NCBI RefSeq assembly: GCF_022385335.1
Contig: NZ_CP092431.1
Coordinates: 4,712,001 to 4,776,000 of the forward strand
Source: Streptomyces deccanensis
Lineage (GTDB): Bacteria > Actinomycetota > Actinomycetes > Streptomycetales > Streptomycetaceae
Reading direction: 5' to 3'
Length of the DNA: 64,000 bases
Part shown: in pieces, positions 17,402 through 26,579 of the stretch
How the letters are laid out: the number at the start of each line of letters is the position of its first letter
Position numbering within the stretch: the stretch's first letter is position 1
Made by a program: the position numbers and the translations under genes
The notes under the pieces: generated by a model
Told to the model about the DNA's origin: nothing
The model's database searches: none
Seen by the model: only the letters and a program-made list of their open reading frames with translations

Positions 17402-18163
17402 TTACTTCTTCTTGCCCTGGTTCTTGACCGCCTCGATTGCGGCTGCTGCCGCGTCGGGGTCGAGGTAGGTGCCGCCGGGGGTGACGGGCTTGAAGTTGGC
17501 GTCCAGTTCGTAGGCGAGGGGGATGCCCGTGGGGATGTTGAGGCCTGCGATGTCCGTGTCCGAGATGTCGTCGAGGTGCTTGACGAGGGCGCGGAGGGAG
17601 TTGCCGTGGGCGGCGACGAGGACCGTGCGGCCGGCCAGGAGGTCGGGGACGATGCCGTCGTACCAGTACGGCAGCATGCGCGTGACGACGTCCTTCAGGC
17701 ACTCCGTGCGGGGGCGCAGCTCCGGCGGGATCGTCGCGTAGCGCGCGTCGGTCGCCTGGGAGAACTCCGAGTCGTCCGCGAGCGGCGGCGGCGGGGTGTC
17801 GTACGAGCGGCGCCACAGCATGAACTGCTCCTCGCCGAACTCGGCGAGGGTCTGGGCCTTGTCCTTGCCCTGGAGGGCGCCGTAGTGGCGCTCGTTCAGG
17901 CGCCAGCTGCGGTGGACCGGGATCCAGTGGCGGTCGGCGGACTCGAGGGCCAGCTGCGCGGTGCGGATGGCGCGTCGCTGGAGGGAGGTGTGCAGCACGT
18001 CCGGGAGCAGGCCGGCGTCCTTCAGCAGCTCACCGCCGCGCGTCGCCTCCTTCTCGCCCTTCGGAGTCAGGTTGACGTCCACCCAGCCGGTGAACAGGTT
18101 CTTCTCGTTCCACTCGCTCTCGCCGTGGCGGAGGAGGATCAGCTTGTACGGTGCGTCGGCCAT
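17402..18163 (-). CDS. gpmA: 2,3-bisphosphoglycerate-dependent phosphoglycerate mutase
   Basis: 253 residues, the normal length. The catalytic phospho-histidine motif [20 protein letters not shown] is at residues 8-27. Other signatures are [28 protein letters not shown] and [17 protein letters not shown] with the second catalytic His. It interconverts 3- and 2-phosphoglycerate in glycolysis and gluconeogenesis. The start [14 protein letters not shown] was chosen; the open frame extends far upstream but without coding sense. The C-terminus [12 protein letters not shown] overlaps the 18-bp repeat proposed as the attachment site, so insertion would have preserved the coding sequence. Confidence 0.97.
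   Translation of the reverse strand: MADAPYKLILLRHGESEWNEKNLFTGWVDVNLTPKGEKEATRGGELLKDAGLLPDVLHTSLQRRAIRTAQLALESADRHWIPVHRSWRLNERHYGALQGKDKAQTLAEFGEEQFMLWRRSYDTPPPPLADDSEFSQATDARYATIPPELRPRTECLKDVVTRMLPYWYDGIVPDLLAGRTVLVAAHGNSLRALVKHLDDISDTDIAGLNIPTGIPLAYELDANFKPVTPGGTYLDPDAAAAAIEAVKNQGKKK
17403..17420 (+). repeat. Right 18-bp att-like repeat inside gpmA
   Basis: TACTTCTTCTTGCCCTGG, identical to 15130-15147, covering the gpmA stop and last codons. Confidence 0.6.
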
Positions 18164-18350
18164 GGCCCCGAGCGTAATCGACGGCCGAGAACCGTCATAC
18201 GTCCGGCCGACAGGCGGACACCCCCCGGCTGCACCCCCTGCTCCCCGCCCATGACAGTTGACTGGGGTTGTTAATTGGGTGGCTCGGGTCTCTCCCCCGT
18301 TCGTAAGTTGTGTTCGCCGCTTTAGCCGCTTACGCCCGTGGGGGAGCTCC

Positions 18351-19922
18351 ATGCCACTCGTCGCCGCCAGACGTGCCGTCCGCGAAACGGTCTCGGGGCT
18401 GCCCCGCGAGTTCTGGTGGCTGTGGACCAGCACGCTGGTGAACCGGCTGGGTGCCTTCGTCGCCACCTTCATGGCGCTGTACCTGACGCTGGACCGCGGG
18501 TACTCCGCCTCGTACGCCGGACTCGTCGCCTCGCTGCACGGGCTCGGCGGGGTCGTCTCCTCGCTCGTCGGCGGGGTCATGGCCGACCGGCTCGGCCGAC
18601 GGCCCACCCTGCTCGTCGCACAGGTCTCGACAGCGTTGTCGGTCGCGCTGCTCGGCTTCGTGCGGGATCCCGTCGCGATCGCCGCCGTCGCCTTCCTCGT
18701 CGGCGCCGCCAGCAACGCGTCGCGCCCTGCCGTGCAGGCGATGATGGCGGACATCGTCCGGCCCGAGGACCGCGTCCGCGCGTTCTCCCTCAACTACTGG
18801 GCCATCAACCTCGGTTTCGCCGTCTCCTCCATGGCCGCCGGGTTCATCGCCGAGGTCAGTTATCGCGCCGGCTTCCTCCTCGAGGCCGGGATGACCCTGA
18901 CCTGCGCGATCCTCGTCTTCCTGAAGCTGCCGGAGTCGCGGCCGGAGAGCGGGACGGCGGTGGGGAGGGCCGGCGCCGCCTCGGACGCGGTCGGGCTCGG
19001 CACCGTGGTCCGCGACGGGCGGTTCATGGGCGTCGTCGGGCTGTCCTTCCTCGTCGCGCTGATCTTCCAGCAGGGGTCCGTCGGGCTGCCGGTCGCGATG
19101 GGCGCGGCGGGCTTCACGCCGGCGGACTACGGTCTCGCCATCGCCGTCAACGGGGTGCTGATCGTCGCCCTGCAGATCCCGGTCACCCGGTTCATCGAGC
19201 ACCGGGATCCGGGACGGCTCCTGGTGGTCTCGTCCGTGCTCGCCGGGTACGGCTTCGGCCTCACCGCCTTCGCCGGGTCGATCGGGGTCTTCGCCCTCAC
19301 CGTCTGCGTCTGGACCCTCGCCGAGATCATCAACGCGCCGACGCAGACCGGCGTCGTCGTCCGCCTCTCGCCCGCCCAGGGGCGCGGCCGCTACCAGGGC
19401 ATGTACACGATGTCGTGGTCCGTCGCCGCGCTGGTCGCTCCGCTCATGTCCGGCGTCGTCATCGACCGGTGGGGCGCGGAGTGGCTGTGGGGGTTGTGCG
19501 CGGTCATCGGGACCGTGGCGGGGGCCGGGTACTGGGCGCTGATGCGCCGGATGCCGGGGGTGGGGGACGGGCCTGACAGCACGCGGCCTGACGGCACGGG
19601 GGCCGAGGGCACGGGGGCCGAGGGCACGGGGGCTGACGGTACGGGGGCAGGCAGCCAGGGGGCGGGCAACGCGCGGGCGGTCGTCTCCGCTACGGCCATC
19701 GGGAAGGCGACCGCCGTCGGGGAGCAGGTCCCCGGAGGGCAGGTCCTCGGAGAGCCGGTCCCCGGAGAACAGGTCCTCGGAGAGCCGATCCCCGGAGAGC
19801 CGGTCCTCGAAAGGCCGGTCCCCGGGAGCCCGATCGCCCGGAGCCCGATCGCCGGGAGCCCGATCGCCGGGCAGCATGTCAGCGGAGAGCAGGCCAGCGG
19901 GAAGACCGTCGGTTCGGTCTGA
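18351..19922 (+). CDS. MFS transporter with repetitive C-terminal tail
   Basis: 523 residues from the ATG after GGGGGAGCTCC. The first ~400 form a major-facilitator fold of 11-12 helices. The loop 2-3 motif is [15 protein letters not shown], equivalent to the MFS signature G-x-x-x-D-R-x-G-R-R. Such proteins usually export drugs or small metabolites; the substrate is unknown. The last ~120 residues are unusual. They are non-membrane, Gly-rich, with [18 protein letters not shown] followed by repeated [10 protein letters not shown] and IAGSP units encoded by short DNA repeats. It is divergent from gpmA. Confidence 0.85.
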   Translation: MPLVAARRAVRETVSGLPREFWWLWTSTLVNRLGAFVATFMALYLTLDRGYSASYAGLVASLHGLGGVVSSLVGGVMADRLGRRPTLLVAQVSTALSVALLGFVRDPVAIAAVAFLVGAASNASRPAVQAMMADIVRPEDRVRAFSLNYWAINLGFAVSSMAAGFIAEVSYRAGFLLEAGMTLTCAILVFLKLPESRPESGTAVGRAGAASDAVGLGTVVRDGRFMGVVGLSFLVALIFQQGSVGLPVAMGAAGFTPADYGLAIAVNGVLIVALQIPVTRFIEHRDPGRLLVVSSVLAGYGFGLTAFAGSIGVFALTVCVWTLAEIINAPTQTGVVVRLSPAQGRGRYQGMYTMSWSVAALVAPLMSGVVIDRWGAEWLWGLCAVIGTVAGAGYWALMRRMPGVGDGPDSTRPDGTGAEGTGAEGTGADGTGAGSQGAGNARAVVSATAIGKATAVGEQVPGGQVLGEPVPGEQVLGEPIPGEPVLERPVPGSPIARSPIAGSPIAGQHVSGEQASGKTVGSV

Positions 19923-19948
19923 GCACGGCGGCGGTGGCCATGGCGGTT

Positions 19949-20443
19949 TCACGGATGCATCCGCGCCCCCTTCACCACCTTGTCCACCCCGTTGCGCGGG
20001 CCGTAGACCGCCAACCCCACCAGGTCCAGCTCGCCCGTCGCGACGGACCGTACGGCCGCCCGGTTGTCGCGGTCGTTGCCGGTGGCGAACAGGTCGGAGG
20101 TGAAGAGCGCACGGGGGAGGGCGCGGGACAGCGCCCGCGTGTGCGCCGTCTTCAGGACCTCCTTCGTGGCCTCGAAGACGAGGACCGGCTGCCGGAACAT
20201 CGGGAGGTAGGCCGTCCCGTCGGCGTCCTCGTACGGCTCGCCGATCACCTCGGGCATCGCCGGGCCGATGCCGCTGACCAGGAAGGACGTGACGTTGAGG
20301 CGTTGCCAGGTCGCGAGGTCGTCGCGGAGGACGACGGCGATCTTGGTGTCGAAGCGGACGGGCGGCAGCACATCCACAGGGGGCTCGCTACGGGTCGCAC
20401 TACGGGTCTCGCCAGGGGTCTTGCCAGGGGTCTCGCTGTTCAT
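19949..20443 (-). CDS. DUF2000 domain-containing protein
   Basis: 164 residues from the ATG at 20443, with a polar N-terminus containing TPGKTPGETRSATRSE. The core starts FDTKIAVVLRDDLATWQRLN and contains TSFLVSGIG and LPMFRQPVLVFEA, characteristic of DUF2000. The C-terminal half has LVGLAVYGPRNGVDKVVKGA. The family resembles peptidyl-tRNA hydrolase 2-like folds; its biological role is unknown. It is transcribed away from an AraC-type regulator only 49 bp distant, a pairing that suggests the regulator controls this gene. Confidence 0.85.
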   Translation of the reverse strand: MNSETPGKTPGETRSATRSEPPVDVLPPVRFDTKIAVVLRDDLATWQRLNVTSFLVSGIGPAMPEVIGEPYEDADGTAYLPMFRQPVLVFEATKEVLKTAHTRALSRALPRALFTSDLFATGNDRDNRAAVRSVATGELDLVGLAVYGPRNGVDKVVKGARMHP

Positions 20444-20492
20444 GGGACGAGACTGCCGAACGGCGTACGACCCCGTCTTGTACGTTCTTTGC

Positions 20493-21368
20493 ATGCGCCC
20501 CCAGCGTGAAGTCTCCGCCTGGCGACCCCGTGTGCCCGGCATCGTCGAGGTGTTCCACGCGCACTACACCGAGTACGCGTACCCGATGCATGTGCACGAC
20601 GTCTGGACGCTGCTGATCGTCGACGACGGGGCCGTGCGCTACGAGTTGGACCGGCATGAGCACGGCACGCCGGGCGACACGGTCTCGCTGTTGCCGCCGT
20701 TCGTGCCGCACAACGGGGAGCCGGTCACGGACGCGGGGTTCCGTAAGCGGGTGCTGTACCTGGACCCGGCTTCGAGCGCGTCGGCGTTGGACGAGAGCCT
20801 CATCGGGGCGGCGGTGGACGGGCCCGACCTGCGGGATCCGTTGCTGCGGCGGCGCGTGGCGGAGTTGCACACGGCGCTCGCGCGGCCGGGGGACGAGTTG
20901 GAGGCGGAGAGCAGGCTGGCGCTCGTCGGGGAGCGGCTGCGGGGGCATCTGGGGAGGCGTCCGGGGAGGAATCCTGGGAGGAATCCGCGCAGGCCGGCGG
21001 CGGATTTCGGGCTCCGGGGTCCCGGGGGTCGTACCGTCGCCCATCGGCTCCGTGAACTCCTCGACGAGCGGGTCGCGGACGGGATCACATTGGAGGAGGC
21101 CGCGGGGACGGTCCAGGCCCACCCCGCGCATCTCGTACGGGCGTTCGGGGCGGCCTTCGGGATCGCGCCGCACCAGTACCTGATGTCCCGTCGGGTGGAG
21201 CGGGCCAGGCGGCTGCTGTTGGAGGGCATGCGGCCGAGCGAGGCGGCGGCGGTGGCCGGGTTCTACGACCAGGCGCACCTGACGCGGCACTTCAGGCGGT
21301 GGGTGGGGGTCACTCCCGGTCGCTATCGGGGCGGGTCTCCGACGTCACGTCACGCGTCAGGTGGCTGA
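20493..21368 (+). CDS. AraC family transcriptional regulator
   Basis: 291 residues from the ATG at 20493. An N-terminal cupin-like sensor (about 15-100) has HAHYTEYAYPMHVHDVW and the HNGEP segment. A Gly/Arg-rich linker follows (RRPGRNPGRNPRRP). Two helix-turn-helix motifs at the C-terminus include GITLEEAAGTVQAHPAHLVR and RPSEAAAVAGFYDQAHLTRH, then FRRWVGVTPGRYR, the classical AraC ending. It probably regulates the divergent DUF2000 gene and itself from the 49-bp gap. Its 3' end overlaps the convergent YbjN gene by 59 bp. Confidence 0.9.
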   Translation: MRPQREVSAWRPRVPGIVEVFHAHYTEYAYPMHVHDVWTLLIVDDGAVRYELDRHEHGTPGDTVSLLPPFVPHNGEPVTDAGFRKRVLYLDPASSASALDESLIGAAVDGPDLRDPLLRRRVAELHTALARPGDELEAESRLALVGERLRGHLGRRPGRNPGRNPRRPAADFGLRGPGGRTVAHRLRELLDERVADGITLEEAAGTVQAHPAHLVRAFGAAFGIAPHQYLMSRRVERARRLLLEGMRPSEAAAVAGFYDQAHLTRHFRRWVGVTPGRYRGGSPTSRHASGG

Positions 21369-21828
21369 ACGCCTCCAGGTTGCGGGTCGGTTCGCCCCGG
21401 GAGACGCGCCAGGCGTACTCCCTGCGGATCGCGGAGGCGAAGCCCAGTTCCAGGAGGGTGTTGAAGGCGCCGTCGGCCGCTTCCAGGACCTGGCCGAGGA
21501 GGCCGTCGATGCCCTCGGGGGTGACGGCGGAGAGCGGCAGCCGGGCGGTGACGTAGATGTCGCCGAGCGGGTCGACGGCGTAACTCACGCCGTACAGCTT
21601 GAGGTTGCGCTCCAGGAGCCAGCGGTGGACGCCCGCCTCGTTCTCGTCGGGGTGGCGGATCACGAAGGCGTTGAGGGAGAGGGAGTGGCGGCCGACGATC
21701 AGGGAGACGGTCGTCGAGAGTTTGCGGGTGCCGGGGAGTTTCACGACGTAGGAGCCGGGTCCGGGGCTCTCCCACTCCAGCTCGGCCTCGTTGAGGACCT
21801 GCTCGATGATCGACGCTTCGTCAGCCAT
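21310..21828 (-). CDS. YbjN domain-containing protein
   Basis: 172 residues from the ATG at 21828 (MADEASIIEQVLNEAELEWE). The type III secretion chaperone-like YbjN fold is indicated by YVVKLPGTRKLSTTVSLIVG, SLNAFVIRHPDENEAGVHRW, LLERNLKLYGVSYAVDPLGD and YVTARLPLSAVTPEGID. These proteins are widespread next to mshA in actinobacteria. Function is unsettled, with links to stress and motility in enterobacteria. A longer frame to 22359 is antisense to mshA. The 3' end overlaps the end of the AraC gene. Likely transcribed with mshA upstream (76-bp gap). Confidence 0.88.
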   Translation of the reverse strand: MADEASIIEQVLNEAELEWESPGPGSYVVKLPGTRKLSTTVSLIVGRHSLSLNAFVIRHPDENEAGVHRWLLERNLKLYGVSYAVDPLGDIYVTARLPLSAVTPEGIDGLLGQVLEAADGAFNTLLELGFASAIRREYAWRVSRGEPTRNLEAFSHLTRDVTSETRPDSDRE

Positions 21829-21904
21829 GGGGCGAGCGTACCCGCCGGTACGAGCGGGTCGACGGGGGTGCCGCGCGGAACCGTCGCCGAGGGGCGGGCG
21901 GGGC

Positions 21905-23245
21905 TCACCCGTGGTGGGCGCGCACCCGGTGGCGGCGGTGGTCCTGGAGGGCCGCCGTGTACACGTCCGCGGTGGCGGCGGCCGACGCGTCCCAGCCGAA
22001 GGACTCGGCGTGGCGTGCCGCGGCCGCGCCCATCCGGGCCGGCAGCTCGGGGGCGTCGGCGAAATCACGCAGCACGCGCGCGTACGCGACGGGATCGTGG
22101 CCCTGGACCAGGAAGCCCGTCTCCGTGTCCCGCACGGCGACCGGGAGGCCGCCGACCGCGGCCGCCAGCACCGGCGTACCGGCTGCCTGCGCCTCGATGG
22201 CGACCAGCCCGAAGGACTCGCTGTACGACGGCATGACCAGCACGGACGCCGCCCGGAACCAGTCCGCGAGCTGCTCCTGCCCGACGGGCGGCCGGAACCG
22301 TACGACGTCGGCGATGCCGAGCCGCGCGGCCAGTTTCTGCAGGCCCTCCGGCTTGGCAAGCCCGCTGCCGCTCGGCCCGCCGACCACCGGCACGACGATC
22401 CTCGACCGCAGCTCGGGGCGCTCGGCGAGGAGGACGGCGACGGCGCGGAGGAGGACGTCGGGGGCCTTCAGGGGCTGGATACGGCCGGCGAAGAGGGGGA
22501 TCAGGGCGTCCTGGGGAAGACCGAGGCGCGCCCTGGCCGCCGCGCGGCCGTCGGCGGGGCGGAAACGGTCGAGGTTGACGCCCGGGTGGACGACGGCGAC
22601 CTTGGCCGGGTCGGCCTCGTAGTGGCGTACGAGTTCGTCGGCCTCCTCGGCCGTGTTGGCGATGAGGCGGTCGGCGGCGCGGACGATCTGGGTCTCGCCG
22701 ATGACGCGGGCGGCGGGTTCGGGGGTGTCGTCGGCGGCGAGCGCGGCGTTCTTGACCTTGGCCATCGTGTGCATGGCGTGCACCAGGGGGACGCCCCAGC
22801 GTTCGGCGGCGAGCCAGCCGACCTGGCCGGAGAGCCAGTAGTGCGAGTGGACGAGGTCGTAGTGGCCGGGGCGGTGGCCCGCCCAGGCCTGCGTCACCCC
22901 GTGCGTGAAGGCGCAGAGCTGGGCCGGGAGTTCCTCCTTGGCCAGACCTTCGTAGGGGCCCGCGTCGACGTGGCGGACCAGAACGCCGGGCGCCAGCTCG
23001 ACCGTGGGGGGCAGGGCGCCGGTCGTGGCCCGGGTGAAGATCTCCACCTCGATGCCCTGTGCGGCCAGCCGCTGCGCCAGCTCCACGATGTAGACGTTCA
23101 TCCCGCCGGCGTCGCCCGTGCCGGGCTGGTGCAGCGGTGACGTGTGCACCGAGAGCATCGCGACCCGGCGAGGCTTCCGGTGCAGCCGGAGCCGCCCCGC
23201 GCCGACCGGGGAGCGTCGCCCGAGCCTGCTGACGTAGTGGCTCAC
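21905..23245 (-). CDS. mshA: D-inositol-3-phosphate glycosyltransferase (mycothiol biosynthesis)
   Basis: 446 residues from the GTG at 23245, which follows GAGGAGG by 8 bp; the open frame upstream has no homology-like content. A GT-B fold: the N-terminal domain has [20 protein letters not shown] and the C-terminal domain the UDP-sugar E-x7-E motif in [21 protein letters not shown] (written here in part: [12 protein letters not shown]). MshA joins UDP-GlcNAc to 1L-myo-inositol-1-phosphate, the first committed step to mycothiol, the actinobacterial thiol buffer. It precedes the YbjN gene on the same strand. The upstream gap contains an AT-rich stretch (AATTATTAC), a likely -10 region. Confidence 0.95.
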   Translation of the reverse strand: MSHYVSRLGRRSPVGAGRLRLHRKPRRVAMLSVHTSPLHQPGTGDAGGMNVYIVELAQRLAAQGIEVEIFTRATTGALPPTVELAPGVLVRHVDAGPYEGLAKEELPAQLCAFTHGVTQAWAGHRPGHYDLVHSHYWLSGQVGWLAAERWGVPLVHAMHTMAKVKNAALAADDTPEPAARVIGETQIVRAADRLIANTAEEADELVRHYEADPAKVAVVHPGVNLDRFRPADGRAAARARLGLPQDALIPLFAGRIQPLKAPDVLLRAVAVLLAERPELRSRIVVPVVGGPSGSGLAKPEGLQKLAARLGIADVVRFRPPVGQEQLADWFRAASVLVMPSYSESFGLVAIEAQAAGTPVLAAAVGGLPVAVRDTETGFLVQGHDPVAYARVLRDFADAPELPARMGAAAARHAESFGWDASAAATADVYTAALQDHRRHRVRAHHG

Positions 23246-23640
23246 GTGGCGTTCCTCCTCGCTGCGGGCATGCCGTGGGGAGGGCATGGGGTCCCTCTCC
23301 GGAGGGGGAACACCGGAGGAGGCTGTTCCATTTCCCCTTTGCGTAATTATTACTGAACTTCGCTCAACCGTTCGAGGGTTTGGGGAGTGGGCCGAGCTGA
23401 GTTGGGTGGAGTGGGGTGGGCTTGGTTCGGGGGCCGGGCAGCTGTCGAGGGGGCATGAGACCGCGGGGCCGGGGGCGGCGAGGGGGCGGGGGTGCGAGGC
23501 CGGAGGACGGCGGTAGTAGCCAGGCTGGGACGGGGTGCAGGTGGCGGGACACGAGGCCCCGCCACCGCCGAGCCGGTTCGGGCAGAAGGACGGCAGCGGC
23601 CCCGGAGCGTGAGACCCGGGCGCGGACATACGCTCACCCC
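23246..23640. other. Divergent intergenic region, mshA / methyltransferase
   Basis: 395 bp without a convincing gene. On the minus strand GTTCAGTAATAATTACG (about 23340-23360) is the most AT-rich point nearby and may hold the mshA promoter. The remainder is purine-rich low-complexity sequence. Confidence 0.35.
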
Positions 23641-24537
23641 ATGGCAAGACCTGTCGGCACCGTGACGCGTGGCACCACCAACCCCAACCGGCTGCGCCGC
23701 ATGGACCGCTGGATCGCGGCGACGCACGGTGCCGCACTACGCCGCGCCACCACCCCCCTCGCCGTCGACCTCGGCTACGGCGCCGCCCCCTGGACCGCCG
23801 TCGAACTTCTCCACCGCCTCCGTACAGCGGCACCCCGCACCCAGGTCGTCGGCGTCGAGATCGACCCGGCCAGGGTCACCGCGGCGCAGCCCTACGCGTG
23901 CGAGGGCATGACCTTCCGGCACGGCGGCTTCGAGGTGCCCGTACCGGGCCGCCCGACCCTCATCCGGGCGGCGAACGTACTCCGCCAGTACGACGAGGAC
24001 GAGGTCGCCGCCGTATGGGAACGCCTGTGCGCCCGCCTCGAACCGGCCGCGCCGCCCCCTCCCGGCACACCCCACCCCACCGCGAACGCCCACTCCCCCA
24101 CCGCAGGCGCCAACTCTCCTACGACGGGCCCCCACTTCCCCACCGCCCCGTACCCCTCCGGAGGTCTGCTCGTCGAGGGCACCTGCGACGAGATCGGCCG
24201 TCGGCACGTCTGGGTGGCGCTCGGCCCGGAGGGCCCCCGCACCGTCACCTTCGCCACCCGACTCGGCTCCCTGGACCGCCCCTCCGACCTCGCCGAGCGC
24301 CTCCCGAAGGCACTCATCCACCGCAACGTCCCCGGCGAACCGGTGCACGCGTTCCTCCGCGACTTCGACCGCGCCTGGGCGGCCGCCGCGCCGTACGCCT
24401 CGTACGGCGCCCGGCAGCGCTGGATCCGCACGATCCGCGCGCTGCGCGCGGACTGGCCGGTACGGGACGGGGTGTCGCGTTGGCGCCAGGGCGAAGTCAC
24501 GGTGGCCTGGGAGGCGTTGGCGCCTCGGCTCCGCTAG
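23641..24537 (+). CDS. Class I SAM-dependent methyltransferase-like protein
   Basis: 298 residues. After an N-terminal helix ([13 protein letters not shown]) the Rossmann motif I reads [20 protein letters not shown]. Motif [16 protein letters not shown] follows, with an Asp/Glu positioned for the SAM ribose. A Pro/His/Ser-rich insertion (about 142-175, several [15 protein letters not shown] units) interrupts the fold before [20 protein letters not shown]. The substrate is unknown. Streptomyces genomes carry this gene next to mshA, but no role in mycothiol synthesis is established. The start is the ATG immediately following ACGCTCACCCC; ribosome-site support is poor. Confidence 0.78.
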   Translation: MARPVGTVTRGTTNPNRLRRMDRWIAATHGAALRRATTPLAVDLGYGAAPWTAVELLHRLRTAAPRTQVVGVEIDPARVTAAQPYACEGMTFRHGGFEVPVPGRPTLIRAANVLRQYDEDEVAAVWERLCARLEPAAPPPPGTPHPTANAHSPTAGANSPTTGPHFPTAPYPSGGLLVEGTCDEIGRRHVWVALGPEGPRTVTFATRLGSLDRPSDLAERLPKALIHRNVPGEPVHAFLRDFDRAWAAAAPYASYGARQRWIRTIRALRADWPVRDGVSRWRQGEVTVAWEALAPRLR

Positions 24538-24805
24538 CGCCCGCCCACCCACTGCTCACTCCGCTGCGATTACCCAGAGCGACATTTTCGTGACGCACGG
24601 GAACGATCCCGTCGGGCCGTTCGTCGGACAGGCGGGGACGATGTCACGCAGGTGGGAGCAGGGGAGGGAGGAAGTAGCGGTGGGAAGAAGTGAGTTCTTG
24701 CCCACCTCTGTCGCATTCCGCGACGCCGTGACACGATCACCCGGGCACCGGCAAGTTACTGACGGTTAACCAGTTCTGTTTCCATTGGGGTGGGGGGCAA
24801 GAGGT

Positions 24806-25921
24806 ATGGCAGTCGGCAAGCGCAACCTGACCATGGCCGCCGTGGCCGTGGTCTGCGCGATGACCGTCCTGGGCGCACCGGTCACCGCGTACGCGAGCCA
24901 GACGAGTCCGACCGTCCCGACCCCGAGCCCGACGCCGACACCCTCGGCATCAGCCTCACCCGCCCCCGGCTCGACCCCGGTGACGAACGAGGACCTGGAA
25001 CGCGTCCGCACGAAGCTGGAAGGCCTGTACCACGACGCCGCGGTCGCGACGGACGCGTACAACGCGGCCGAGGAGAAGGCCGACAAGCAGTCCGAGGAGC
25101 TCGTCGACCTGGCCCACGAGGTCGTCAAGGGGCAGCAGAAGCTGGACAAGTTGCAGGATCTCATCGGCGCCGCGGCCCGCGCCCAGTACCGGGGCAGCGG
25201 CCTCCCGCCCGAGGTGCAGCTGTGGCTGACCGAGAACCCCCAGGACTTCCTGGAGGGGGCGGACCGCATTCGCCAGGGCCAGCTCGCGACGAAGGGGCTG
25301 CTCGCCGAAATGACGCGCACCCAGCAGGACTTGGAGCAGTACTCCAAGGACGCTTCCGCGCGCTGGGAGAAGTTGGAGACCAACCGCAAGGCCAAGGAGA
25401 AGGCCAAGAAGAAGATCAAGAAGCAGATCGCCGCCGCCGAGGAGCTGGAAGCGCAGCTGGAGGACGACGAGCGGGAGCGGCTGTCGCAGTTGGAGGCGGC
25501 GGCCGCGCAGAGGTCGCAGGCGGCGTGGCTGGACTCCGGCATCCTCGCCGAGATCAACGGCAAGGCGTCACCGCAGGGCAAGAAGGCCGTCGAGTTCGCC
25601 ACGAAGCAAATAGGCAAGTGGTACGAATGGGGCGCCGAGGGGCCCGACACCTACGACTGCTCCGGCCTCACCAGCGAGGCGTGGGCCGCCGCCGGGTTGA
25701 CCATTCCCCGCACGTCCCAGGAGCAGTGGCGACAGCTCAAGCACATCGACATCCAGGACATGCGCCCCGGCGACCTCATCATCTACAACTCCGACGCCAG
25801 CCACGTCGCCATGTACCTGGGCGACGGCTCGATGGTCCACGCCCCCCGCCCGAACCGAAAGGTGACGATCGCCGGCGCGGGCACGATGCAGATCCTGGGC
25901 GTCGTACGCCCGGACGCGTGA
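24806..25921 (+). CDS. NlpC/P60 family cell-wall hydrolase
   Basis: 371 residues from the ATG after GGCAAGAGGT. A signal peptide (KRNLTMAAVAVVCAMTVLGA...AYAS) is followed by a Pro/Thr/Ser linker, then a long coiled coil (about 65-240, Lys/Glu/Gln-rich). The catalytic NlpC/P60 domain (about 255-371) has the Cys nucleophile in YDCSGLTSEAW, the His in DASHVAMYLGDG and a third polar residue in VHAPRPN. The RipA/RPF-interacting class cuts stem-peptide bonds of peptidoglycan. The coiled coil probably autoinhibits it or recruits it to a partner. It is secreted. I looked for a c-di-AMP riboswitch in the 24538-24805 leader and could not see one. Confidence 0.92.
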   Translation: MAVGKRNLTMAAVAVVCAMTVLGAPVTAYASQTSPTVPTPSPTPTPSASASPAPGSTPVTNEDLERVRTKLEGLYHDAAVATDAYNAAEEKADKQSEELVDLAHEVVKGQQKLDKLQDLIGAAARAQYRGSGLPPEVQLWLTENPQDFLEGADRIRQGQLATKGLLAEMTRTQQDLEQYSKDASARWEKLETNRKAKEKAKKKIKKQIAAAEELEAQLEDDERERLSQLEAAAAQRSQAAWLDSGILAEINGKASPQGKKAVEFATKQIGKWYEWGAEGPDTYDCSGLTSEAWAAAGLTIPRTSQEQWRQLKHIDIQDMRPGDLIIYNSDASHVAMYLGDGSMVHAPRPNRKVTIAGAGTMQILGVVRPDA

Positions 25922-26265
25922 GCCGGAGGCGTTGAGGCGGCGGCGGAGGCGGTGCAGTGATCCGGAGGCGGAGACCTGAGCCGGGGACTTGAGGCGGGAG
26001 CTCGACGCGTGGGCTCGACCCGTGAGCTCGACGTGTGGGCTTGAGGTGGAGGCGTGAGCCGGGGGCCCGACCCGGAGGCTTGAGCCGTGGGCTGGACCAG
26101 GAGGTTGAGCCGTGGGCCCGAACCGTGGGCTTGAGCCGGGGCCCCGCCCCGCAGGCTTGAGGCAGCCGAACGGTGGCGCACCCCAACCCGGTCCACCCCA
26201 ACCCGACCAGCCCCGCACCACCCCTTCCGTGAGCCACCCCTTCCGTGAGCCACCTCCTCCGTGAG
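25922..26265. repeat. Degenerate repeats downstream of the NlpC/P60 gene
   Basis: Variants of GGGCTTGAGCCGTGGG and CTCGACGCGTGGG recur every ~18-21 bp from about 25930 to 26160. Three tandem 18-bp units of CCTTCCGTGAGCCACC follow (26217-26265). No plausible gene lies in the 658-bp gap to 26579. Confidence 0.6.
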
Positions 26266-26579
26266 CACCCCCTCCACTAGCCACCCCCACCTAAGCCCTC
26301 ATGCCCCCGCCCCCACGCCCCCCCCCCGTGAGCCACCCCACGTGACTCGCGACACCTTCCCCTCCGGGCTCAACCTTCGGCGCGTGACATTCGTCATCCC
26401 AGGAGAAAGCCCTGCCATGTCCAAGTGCGGTACGTGATGCGGCATATGACGTCGGCCGTTTGCCACCCGGCGCCCCGCCGCCCATTCCGTTGCGGCGGCG
26501 CCTGGCGCTAAGGTCCCCGTCGGTGGGTCGAGGTCCCTCGCCCGCCGTGCCCTCGGGGGGAGGGAAGGAACCCAACACG

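Larger units (their letters stand above)
15130..17420. mobile_element. Decayed integrated element at the gpmA 3' end
   Basis: A ~2.3-kb segment bounded by the 18-bp repeats. The integrase remnant ends 81 bp from the right repeat, the usual place for int next to its attachment site. Just inside each end is ACGGCCCA(G/C)AGACGGCCCAG (15256-15275 and 17321-17340), the same orientation with one mismatch and each holding two GACGGCCCA units, like integrase arm-type sites. Between them are DUF4265 and Imm32 genes and fragments. No replication or transfer genes remain. The element model is inference; the repeats are directly visible. Confidence 0.55.

Noticed and set aside
24538..24805. c-di-AMP riboswitch upstream of the NlpC/P60 gene
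   Set aside because: Expected in some Streptomyces hydrolase leaders, but I could not recognise its conserved core.
25922..26265. Repeat field as CRISPR or coding repeats
   Set aside because: Repeats are degenerate and unspaced; the open frames on both strands follow from base composition.
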